DNA of 64,000 nt from Maylandia zebra (Eukaryota > Chordata > Actinopteri > Cichliformes > Cichlidae), in contig NC_135176.1 in NCBI RefSeq assembly GCF_041146795.1, positions 19,665,786 to 19,729,785 on the forward strand, in the 5' to 3' direction. The translations under genes were made by a program, and so were the position numbers. Of the stretch, positions 46,501-56,900 are shown piece after piece (within the stretch, counting starts at the first letter, position 1; each line of letters begins with the position of its first letter). Under the pieces are notes generated by a model, which saw only the letters and a list, made by a program, of their open reading frames with translations, did not search any database and had not been told where the DNA came from.

Positions 46501-49204
46501 GTCAGCGCGTTGCCATTTGGAGGAGTGGGTAAGTAGAGAAACTGTGCAAATGGAGCCTTTTTTTTAACCCCTTAGTGACTTTACTGTCTGTATTACTGGT
46601 TTATTGTGTTGATTAAAAGTGGTCAAACCTGATGCCAACATCTGTGTATGTTCCATGTGCAGGAAACAGTGGAATAGGCTGCTACCACGGCAAGTTCAGC
46701 TTTGACCGACTGAGCCACCTGCGTGGTTGTCTGGTCAAAAAGCTGAAAATGGAGGGGGTGAACGACATGCGCTACCCGCCGCACACATTGAAGAAACTGG
46801 GCTGGGCGCGCTTCTTCATCCTCAATACCGTAGATGTGGGCTGGGTGGGACGGATGGCGCTCCTAGCTGCTCTGGTTATGGTGGCTGCTGTTGTGATTCA
46901 GGTGAGTTGAAAAGAAAGAAAGGAATAACTGACACGGGCAGTATCAGTGGACGAGCTTCCCAGCTAGCTGCAATGTTCTAAGAGGAGCAGAGAAACCTAA
47001 ACCTTTCTGTAGTTGAACACATCCTTTGAGTGTCACACAGTGCACATGTGCATTACTGAGTGGGACAAAAAAGAGCGATCGCATTACTCCAGTGTTGGCA
47101 GACTTGCACCTGCTCTCTGCGCATCACAGAATCCAGCATGAAGTGCGCTATTGTATTTAAAGCTTTAAATGGCCTTGCACCTGCGTTTGCGGTAGAGACT
47201 TATGCTGTATCCATACTCTCTCTCAACATCATTAACCCTGTAAATCCTGAACTATGCAACGACTGCCGGACGATTGTAATTTTTTTGAAACTGTTTTTTT
47301 TTTTTCACAGTTTCAAAAAAAGTTTTTGGAAAAAAAGTGTTTATTGAACCTTCTGACAATTAAAAAAAAGCAAACATTAATTTAACTCTTAGCTAAAGAC
47401 ATCATGCTTTTTGTAATTTTATGTAATTAATATAAATGCGTGTACCATGAATTTGTATCTTTTATTTTTGTTTCTTATTGTAAATCACTTTTCTAAACAT
47501 GCTACAGTATAGAAATATAAAGCATTTCCAGTCATGCTGCACAATGGGAGCTGAACCATCCAAGTGCCACCAAGTCCCCCGTCCACACATCCACAAGTAT
47601 TTTTTTAAGCTCAACTTTGGTCTTTCCATCTACATTCAAAGGCCTAATGAAAAGCTCCTTCTGGGTGAAGACAGATTTAGGGTTAAGGGTTACATAACCA
47701 CCAGCTGGCTTGTCATACTATAGGCATGCCCAGTTTTGTTTCAGTGCTTTCAAGCAGATTTAATTTATTCAGGTTTTGAGCTGTTTAGTGCTCGGTCCTG
47801 TGGAAGTGGTGGCGGTTCAGCCTTTTTTTCCTCCAAAAGTTCAAAGATTAATCAGTGATTCTGAGGCAGATTTGATGATAAATGGTTGTCTGCGATCGAT
47901 TGGCAAGCTGTCCATATACAGGCAGGGAATCCACGACGCACATGAAAACAGAGTTGAATGATCCAAAACTACACATGCCAATAAACAGAACAACGCAACA
48001 ATGACAAAACTTTCTTGTATCTGAAAAAAAAAACATTCCCAACTCACTCATTAACAGCTACACAGTTGTAAGTAAACAACCCGGGGCTCTTTGGTTCAGT
48101 AAACAATGCTATCCAGTGAATGTGGCAGATACAGCCTGGCACACACACAGATCTGGATGTGGAAAGGGTCAAATGGCAACAAAGATGCAGAATGTTTTTC
48201 TTTCTTCTTCTTCTTCTTTTTTTGGTTCACAATGCAAATACTTCACAGTATTTCTGTATTTTTTTTATTCAGTATTCACATATATAAATGTTAAATGTGT
48301 GACATTTATTTTTTTTGCACTGTGGCATTTTTCTGTTCTGTTCTGTATACTCCTTTTTACGGTGGCCCTGAGAGGCCAAATGGACTGCAACTTAAGAAAA
48401 CATCAGCAATAAGAAAAACGCTGCAAAAGCACACAAAACACAACGGAAATAGGAAAAACGACAACGGAAATAAGAAAAACAACAACGGAAATAGGAGCAA
48501 ACAAAACACAAATAGGAAAAAACTAATTTCCACAAGCACAAAGGAAGTGTTTGTGGGGAGACAATAACCCGACGGACCAGTTGCAGGAACCAAATTATGC
48601 TAAGAATTGCGCTGGGAGACACTTAAAATAAGTGGAGGATCTATCAGTTTTGTGAGGAAAGAAAAGATGAGAGGTAAGTGTGTTAGCCTAACTATTGGCC
48701 TAAAAATCCGTCATGAGTATTATATGAATCATGATAAAACACGCCTACCATGTTTTGGGTTCCTGCAACTGGTCCGTCGGGTTATTGTCTCCCCAGAAAC
48801 ACTTCCCTTGTGCTTTAGAAAATCTGTTTTTTCCTATTTCTGTTTCTGTTTTTCCTTCATTGTGTTTTGTGTGCTTTTGCAGCGTTTTTCTTATTGCTAG
48901 TGTTTTCTTAAGTTGCAGTCCGTTTGGCCTCTCAGGGCCACCGTACCTTTTGCCCTCTACAGTCTGCAGACTAGTTTTTACCCAACCTTCCTACTGAGTA
49001 ACAACAAAGGATTCAAATAGAAATAGAAGCACTATTTCAAATAGAAATATTGTTAAAACACTTGCTTACAGCTGCGTCACAGCTTACCTCTGAGACACCC
49101 ATCAGTCATTTTAAAAGCATTATGAATGCAGAGCAAATGTTTAGAAAAACCTCCAGCTGAGTCTTCTGTTTGTGTCTTTGGTTTTACAGAAGTACCTCCT
49201 CTGA
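40505..49204 (+). CDS. aldh3a2: Fatty aldehyde dehydrogenase ALDH3A2, complete, 10 coding exons
   Basis: Membrane-anchored NAD-dependent enzyme that oxidises long-chain fatty aldehydes (from sphingolipid, ether lipid and phytol breakdown) to fatty acids, in the endoplasmic reticulum and peroxisomes. Coding exons: 40505-40666, 41156-41387, 43842-43927, 44322-44530, 45430-45547, 45756-45897, 46160-46326, 46429-46528, 46663-46901, 49190-49204; total 1470 nt (489 aa; human 485). Landmarks: GAWNYPW with Asn115, [10 protein letters not shown] with general-base Glu210, [11 protein letters not shown] with catalytic Cys244, EEIFGP in exon 7, and [18 protein letters not shown] over exons 8-9. The C-terminal hydrophobic anchor (about 469-484) is followed by QKYLL from the small last exon. 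If the exon 9 donor is not used, translation would instead end QVS at 46910. The donor of exon 2 (GTACTG) is weak. All phases agree. Confidence 0.95.
42655..42790 (+). mobile_element. SINE 3' fragment
   Basis: The sequence GAATGGGTGAATGAGGCTAG ... AAAGTGCTTTGAGTGCTAGAAAAG ... GATATAAGTGTCATTTATTT matches the general plan of teleost tRNA-derived SINE tails (AAAGCGCTTTGAG..., then ATATAAATGCATTTA). The tRNA head is absent. Confidence 0.5.
42985..43460. repeat. ACTAAA/AACTAAAA-rich degenerate repeat
   Basis: Many variants of AACTAAAA, AATAAAAA and ACTGAAAC recur. A similar stretch occurs at 56090-56280 in ca4, so this is probably a dispersed A-rich family rather than random composition. Confidence 0.4.
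45003..45382. mobile_element. Tc1-like MITE in aldh3a2 intron 4
   Basis: The left end CAGCTGTGGTCAGATGTTTA and the right end, reverse-complemented CAGTTGTGGTCTGAAGTTAA, are terminal inverted repeats that continue with ACATGAATGTCAT / GCATGAATATCA. Total length is 380 bp with no transposase. The TGGTCAGA-GTTTA-ATACACT pattern is that of Tc1-type elements. Confidence 0.65.
47058..47200 (+). mobile_element. L2-type LINE fragment in aldh3a2 intron 9
   Basis: The conceptual peptide includes [17 protein letters not shown], close to the [18 protein letters not shown] motif at the C-terminus of L2-type reverse transcriptase proteins in fish, preceded by a degenerate LHWLPV-like region. Only about 140 bp is recognisable. 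Confidence 0.6.
48359..48944. mobile_element. Foldback element with long inverted arms in aldh3a2 intron 9
   Basis: The left arm (about 48359-48593) and right arm (about 48755-48944) are reverse complements with some small insertions. Both start ACGGTGGCCCTGAGAGGCCA at the outer edge and end with the block CCGACGGACCAGTTGCAGGAAC at the inner edge. The left arm carries an extra AACGGAAATA(A/G)GAAAAAC repeat. Flanking octamers TCCTTTTT and ACCTTTTG match at 6 of 8. It encodes nothing; open frames on the two strands mirror each other because of the symmetry. It ends about 245 bases before the last aldh3a2 exon. Confidence 0.75.
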
Positions 49205-50954
49205 AGCCGTTCTGCTGTTTCCTTTATCGTCTGGGCTGCAGAAGAGGAACAAGGAGGATTCATTTGTTTATGCATGAACAAGATAGCAATGTTGTGTTGT
49301 TTCAGGATTGCCGTTTTCCATTTCACATTTCAGTGAAGTTTCATGGAGCTCACTGAGAGCCGTTTATTTTAATGAAGATAATTATTTATTCTCATCTATG
49401 CAAGAATCACTACGTTCCATTAATTCATCACCACATTTTTAATACTTTTTTTTTTAAAATATGAATGATTTAGTTGTTTTTTTTTTAATGAAGTAATAGT
49501 GTAAGTGTAGAGGTATTGCATGATTCAAAGTATGTTGTCCATTTATTCTACCTTGCATTTAAAAAACAAAACATGTTTACATGAAGGGCCATAAGATGAA
49601 GTTCATGTTAATAATGAAAAATGATTTTTTTCATCATTATTATTATGTAGGAGCTACCTACAGGGTATTTTTAGCTTGTTGTTTCAGTAATGGATCCGCC
49701 ATTAATCTGACAATCAGCCCGAATGCACTTGATTTCAGCCCAGAGTAGTTTCAGGCTGTGTTTGGCAGGCATGAAGACAATCTGTCCAGTGAGATTTCAG
49801 TGTTTGTTTTCAGCTCATCCGAATCACGCAGGTTCATGTGAAGGAAGTTTTTAATGATTTTTTTTATGACCAAATGTAAAACATTTAAGTGACCAAGTGT
49901 AGTTGTTTCTAAATATTTGCCTATATCGCACCATTTAAATTTATAAACAACAATTAAAGAAATATATATGCATTTCTATTTTAATATTCAACTAAATAAA
50001 TTGCTACATGTATCAGTTTGAAATTTAAGTTATTTTTATTCTGTATTTTACAAGCGTATGTTGCACAATACAGAGTTGATATTCATCAGCTCTCCTCTGT
50101 GAGTTAGAAATAGATTCACAGTTCAGACTCATACGTTGTTAAATTAACTGTTAAAGGTCATGAAAAACATTTTTACATAAGTGGGTCAAGAACTTATGAA
50201 GAGTGTTGCTTAAAGTCAAATTTCAATGACTTTGGATTTTATCATCTGAAGTGATAAAATCTCCATGAATGGTAACATTTAAAAGATTCAGAAATTCAGA
50301 GTTCAGTTCTCGTGATCTTTGGGACCAGAAACCACACCCAACCTTCGCTGGTGCACAAAAGCTTGTTCTGACACAGAAAACTGGAAACCTCTTCTGATGT
50401 TAATGATGCTGCACTGCTAACTTCCATAGACACTAACACTAACCGGACACTTTATTAAGTACACTCTACTATGTGGAAGATGGAAGACAAGCACGCAATT
50501 TAGGAAAAATGCTGCCAATTTTAAATAAAATAAAATAGCAAAGCAAAAGCTCCAGGCTTAATTTTAAAGTTTTTTCAAATAAACACATCCACTTTATTAT
50601 GTGCACTAATGTATTATAGAAAATGGAAATCAGATGTAAATAATGACATTTTGTCCGGTGAGTTAAAATACTTTCTTGTTCCTCCTGGTTTTTCTGCTGT
50701 ATCAAGTCAAAAATAAAAAACAAGGAACAGCTGAAATCATTTTGTACATTTTGCCACCAGGTGTCTTCCTCTCTCGTTTTACACAACTTAAAATTAGGAA
50801 CGTTTGCACCAAGACCCCCCCTCCTGTTTAGAATAACTTCCACACACACACACAAACACACAATAATCACCTCCCTCCCACCTTCAAAGGTGGCTGAGTT
50901 GGTGTGTGAAGACAGCTGAAATTTAGTCTATGAGGAGCTTCGCCTGACTTCATC
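49205..50954. other. aldh3a2 3' flank and ca4 upstream region
   Basis: The first part is presumably the aldh3a2 3' untranslated region. A Tc1-family end (CCGGACACTTTATTAAGTAC) is at about 50443-50464 and a related GCACTAATG-flanked CACTTTATTATGTGCAC occurs near 50590-50607. A (CA)n run lies at about 50842-50862. No clear ca4 core promoter motif is visible. Confidence 0.45.
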
Positions 50955-53900
50955 ATGGGTTTTTCTCTCTACCTCCTGACTCTGCATCTTCTCCTTTCCC
51001 GCTGCACAGGTAGGAGACTCACACATAATATACACAGTATAACTGCATTTAAGCTAAATGCAGGAACTGTGATGGGCTTCAGTTTTCTGCGCCTATTTTT
51101 TTAGTTTGAACTTGTTCTTGTTTAAGTCAAAAGGGTGGATATGACGATAAAACATCTGCAGCCACACTTGATTAAACATGCTGTAATTTGTGGGAAGACA
51201 AGTGCCATGAGATTATTAAGAATCAAAGCAGCAACACAACTATCTACAACATATTTTGAATTTTCTTGCTACTTCTTCATGAATGTTTAAATATTAACTG
51301 GAAAGATCACGAGCTGAACTGCAAACAGCAATGATTTTTATTACTAATTAATAGGCTCATTAGTTTTTCTATATGATTAAATGACAAAGCCCTGCAAATC
51401 ATAGTGGAAAAAAGTGGATTAGAGGTAACATCAGATGCCTTTTTCTGTTGAAACAAAGTCCAAGACTCAAAAACAGTTCGTCTAGATCATGAAAGCAGTG
51501 GAAAAGCAACCAATTCTCCCATTTGGGGATGTGCAAATCTCACATCTGTGAGTTTTTCATTTTCCTAAAGTTTACGTAAAAAATTAATTGATTTTGAAAG
51601 TTTGCCGGGGAGCAGGTGTTTTGGCTTGCAGTTCACAAGAGTCACAAGAATGGAGCCATAAAAGTCAACAAACCAGTGTCTGCTTTGCAGCAATATCTTT
51701 CTCCAGTTTAAGAACACCTGCCACAAAAAACTCATCGCTACCAACCAGAACAAGTTGCAGAAGAGCCTCTAAGTGTCCTGAGCTACAATCCCATGAAAAG
51801 AACATTTCCACAGGTCCTAAGAACAACATTTTAATTTAAAGCAACCGTTTTCTTTATAATTTTATCAGTCTCTCACATCACTGTGGAGGAACTTTGGGCC
51901 GTTCTTATAGCTTGAACTGAACATAGTTTCAGGTTTGTGGTCCTGCTGCATCTTTTCAATCAGTTCCTGTCGACGAATTCACTACAAGGTGCCAAATTTC
52001 TGTGGCTCCAAATCAATCACTTATCATCACCACCTCGCCTGAAGCTGGTATTAGGTGTTTCTGTTTCTGCCAAACATGGCCAAATATCTCCACTGTGGTC
52101 TCCTCTGTCTAAAGGACATTGCTCCAGATGTCTTGTGGTTTTTGGTTACTGTAATGAACTTTAACATTTAGCCGAGGCCTGGAGTCTGAGATGTAGTGCT
52201 TGGATGTTTTTGCAGTTTCTGAGCGCTGCACAGTCTGACATATAAAATTTGCCGGGACTTCCACTCCTGGAAAGATTGTGACATCGTGTTAACAAACACC
52301 CGAGTGCTCCAGATCAGCAAACTGCCAAAACATCTGCTTTTACACAGGCGCTCACTCTATATTAAGTGCAACTGATCAGCAGCACCTGCTGTTACTTACC
52401 TTCTTAATTTCTGCCAATGCAGTAAGAGTTTAATTATTTTCTCACAGGGATTCACGTTGTCATGTGTAAGCTCCAAGTTTAGGCTGCATGGAGCCACTCT
52501 GAAAGCTCAGATGGTGAACTGTAGAAGATATTGTCAGTGTAAGGAAAGTAAAACTGGGAATTTAGCGAGGTAATCACTGCACAGACTTCACTCTGACTTT
52601 TCCCCGCTGCTCAGTCTCACACAGGTGAATGAACCAGGTGGTGTAAAGCCAGCCTCCAGCTGTGTATTGTTCTCAGTTGGTGAGAACCACTGTCCCCTTT
52701 TCAAAGGACGGCATTGTGGGAGTCAGCAGGGCTAATCTGTGTTCCTATATTAGCTAAATGGTTCTCTATAGCGGCTTTCATTCCCACTGCAGAGTCAAAC
52801 ACCGGACTTTCATTCACATCAGAAACACAATACACAACCACGGCACAACTCTAATAACGTCATCAGCACCTGCTGAATGAACACGCTTAATGCAGCGGTG
52901 CAGAGGCAGTTAAGGAGTCGGATAAAGCCACTTTGCACTGAAAGCAATCAGTGTAATAACAACCAGCTGACCTGGGTGATTAAAATCCGCCTGCATCTCT
53001 TCCACTCACTGTCACACACAGACACATTTTCCAACATTTAAACTGAGTAAAACATGTTTGAAAACTAAATGTAAGCTGCTAATTTATTTTATTGTAAGAC
53101 CTTCGGTCAATATATTTTTATACTACTCTCTTGTTCTGGCACAGCTTTTGTTGTTCTTGTAAACAAAGGAAGTAAGTGTGGGGGTCTGTGAATTTGACTG
53201 AACACATTTTTGGATGTCTTTTTCACTTTTTGCAGAGGTGGGTTTTGTGCAACTTTTTCAAAGTGCACTGAGCTCAGCAGTCAGACTAAATTTGCAGGGA
53301 GGCAGGGTGATTCATTGTAATAAATCAATAAATCGTAAGGATCAGTCATTTGTAATCACACATCATTCTGTCTGTGCTTTATCAGATAACATATTAATGG
53401 ACACAGCATATTTTTAACACACTGAGCCCATGTGTCATGTGAAGACTAATAATATGTCAGCTGCAAAGTTCAGGTGCAGAGGACAAACACATGAGCAGAT
53501 CAGCTAGTTGCTGACTAAGAAAAAAATAAACGCTGTGTCTAATAGAGCGTGAACTTAATTAATATTCATTTATTAACTGCAGGGAGACTGTTGGCCTGGC
53601 ACAGCGCAGCACCATCCCGAACATAAATATAAGCGCTGTGTACACTGCAGGTTATGTGTGTCTGTTTGTGTGTGTTCCTGGGTCTAATCTCAGTGTTTTA
53701 CTTTTTCTCCAGCTAACTGGTGTTATCAAAACCAGAATGCCTGTGATGACCCATGCAGAGGTAAGACTAGAAAGAAAGGAACCTACAAAATTTTAGAGGA
53801 AAATCCAAAAAGTGTCAAAGATCCTGCAAGTCAAGGATGTAAACCACTGCAATATGAACAATTCTTTAACCATTTATTTTATTATTGGGCTTAACCACAG

Positions 53901-56900
53901 AGGTTCTCACTGGCCTCCAAAAATCTGTTTGGTTAAACGTCATCAGTTTCAGAATAAAGTTATTGCATTTAACTTAAACTAAAACTAGATGTGGAAAATA
54001 TAAAAACTAAATGGACTGATTCATATAGAGCACTTTTCTACTCTCTCAGAGTACTCCAAGCGCTCTATACAACATGCCACATACACTTTCTCTAAACATA
54101 GTGCTGTCTAACCACATTCATATTCCGATGGATGCATCGGAGAGCAACTTGGAGTTAGTATCTTGCCCAAGGATATTTGGCATGGAGGAGCCAGGGATCG
54201 AACCACCAACCTTCTGATCAGTAGGTGATCTACCTGCTCTACCTCCTGAGCTACAGCCACCAGGTGAAACACTGGACTTTTGAAAAATGAAAAAGATTTT
54301 CTGAACTTGGAAAACAATAGTTAAATGAATCAAGAATGACTCAGAGATCAAACCTTCACCAATGCAGCTCACTTTCTGAGCAGTATTTACTTTTAAAGGA
54401 ATAGTCATTTATTTTATATATAAACATTTTATTTTCTTTGTACTTTAAGACATTTGTATTGCAAAAACAGGTGGAGGTCCTGTTATTTGTCCTGTTGAAA
54501 CCCATTTTAATATATTTGACATAATTCTGAGTATAGTTAATTTGTTTATTTATGTGGCTATAATACACATGTGGCATTCATTCAAGTTTTGAAACACAAA
54601 TTTATGTTATCTTCCAAATAAAATATTACTTATTCAGAAACATTGCACATGTATTAAAATTGTTTTAACTGTAATAACCTGTTAGTGTACTATACACGAA
54701 ATCACAAACTACACTCAAAGCGTATCCCATGCCAAAAAGTTATTGTCATAGTTTCTAAGTTAGGAGTTATTTTGTTAGTTTTCCACCAACAAATCATTGA
54801 AGGTGTTTATTATTAAGGGGAAAAAATCCAAACCTATGTGAAAAATCGATTGCCCCCTAAGCCTAATAAGTGGTTGGAAGAACCTGAACAGCAGCAGCTG
54901 CAGTCAAGAGTTTGCAATAACTGGCAATGAGTCTTTTACAGCACTGTGGAGGAATTTTGACCCACTCATCTTTGCAGAATTGCTGTAATTCAGCCACATT
55001 GGAGGGTTTTCGGACATAAACCACCTTTTTAAGGTCGTACCACAGCATCTCAGTTGGATTCAGGTCAGAACTTTGATTAGGCCACTCTAAAGTCTTCCAT
55101 TTGTTTTTCTTAAGCCATTCAGAGGTGGACTTGCTTTTGTGTTTTGGATCATTGTCCTGCTGCAGAACCCAAGTGTGCTTCAGCTTGAGGTCATGGACAG
55201 ATGGCCGGACATTCTCCTTCATGATTTGATAGACAGCAGAATTCATGGTTCATGGCAGCAAAACAGCCCCAGACCATTACACTACCATCATATTTTACTG
55301 TTGGTATGATGTTCCTTTTCTGAAATGCTGTGTTACTTCTACGTCAAAAGTACTGGGATACACACGTTCCAAAAAGTTCAACTTTTGTCTCGTCAGTCCA
55401 CATTTTCCCAAATGTCAAGGGGATCGAAAAAATGTTGTTTACCCAATGTGAGACGAGGTTTTGTGTTCTTCATGGTCAGCAGTGGTCTTCTCGAACTCTC
55501 CCGTGGATTCCATTTCTGCCCAGTCTCTTTCTTAGTGTTGAATCATGAACTCTGACCTTAACTGAGGCAGTGAAGCCTGCAGTCCTTTAAAGTTTTCTGG
55601 GCTCTTTTGTGCCCTCTTGGAGTAATTTTGGTCAGCTGGCCATTCGTGGGAAGGTTCACCATTGTTCCAAGTCTTCTCCTCTTGTGTATAATGACTCTTC
55701 ATCAGAGTCCCAAAATCTTAGAAATGGCCTTTTAACCCTTGATAGATGTCAGTGACTTTGTTTCTAAGGTGTTTCTTTAGATCGTGACATGATGTGTTGC
55801 TTTTTAAGATCTTTTACATGTGGTTTATCACATTTAATTTGTGATTTAACAAGAGGGGCAATTACTTTTTCACACAGGACCAGGTAGGTTTAGGTTAGTT
55901 CACCCTTTCTCCCGCAATCAATAAAATCATAATCTAAAAAGTGCATTTTGTATTTACTCGCGTTATCTTTGTCTAATATTAAAATTTCTTTGATCATCTG
56001 AAACATGTAAGTGTGACAAATATCCAAAACACTAGGAAATAATAAAGGGGGCAAACACTTTTTTAAAACACTTTTCCTTAAATATAATAACATTTTTAAA
56101 AAAGACTAAAACTAAAAACTGAAACTATTAACAAACTAAACTAAAACTAAACATCTTCAGACAAACTGAAACAAGGATACCCACATTGGAGACCAGCTAA
56201 AACTAAACTGCAAAATAAAAAGTAAAAAATTAAATAAAAATACAAAATTATAATAAAATTGCTACCAGTGTCCTGAAAGTGTCAAAAAAAAATAATACAC
56301 TATCAGATCACTATCAAAAACCAAATTAATATAGTAATATATTAAGTAATATAGTTGAAGACTAAAAACATGAAGGTGCCCATGAGAATCTTAATGCATC
56401 AGTTTGATGGTAATTCAAACAGTCAATTTCATCTTAAAGTTTCTTAATGTAACGAGAGATCTAAACCAAGATAATAAAAAAAACAAGATTCAGCTGTTAG
56501 TAAGTGCCACAGGACACAGGTGCAGTTTCTTGTGTTTGTGAGAAGCAAACCCAAAGTAGCAAAATGAAAGCAGAAGAAAGTGATGTTCATTCTCATTGAG
56601 ATCTACAGCACCAGCAAATATTCGTCATTCATGAGGTGAATTGGCTGAGCACTATTCATTTTGTTGTTGCTTTATAAATTGAGTCTGACCTGCAGGCCTT
56701 TGCTGTGTGTCCTCTCCTGCCCCCTTCCTGTCTACTCTTCGCTGTTCAGCTGATGAACAAAGGCAAAAAAGCCCCAAAATAAGTCTTTAAAAAATACAAT
56801 ATGTAAGCGTTTACGTAAATAGGCAGGCATCCTGTCTTTTCAGCCAGCATGGGTGGGGGAGGCAGTCTTCATGGACTCTCTGAGAGGCAGCACTCTGTAT

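Noticed and set aside
48295-48997. Several open frames of about 76-98 codons on both strands
   Set aside because: They lie in the arms of the foldback element and read the same Lys/Asn- or Phe/Leu-rich simple sequence in opposite directions.
54190-54261. tRNA-like head on the minus strand
   Set aside because: Boxes A and B are present but it is part of the AFC-like SINE and lacks proper acceptor pairing.
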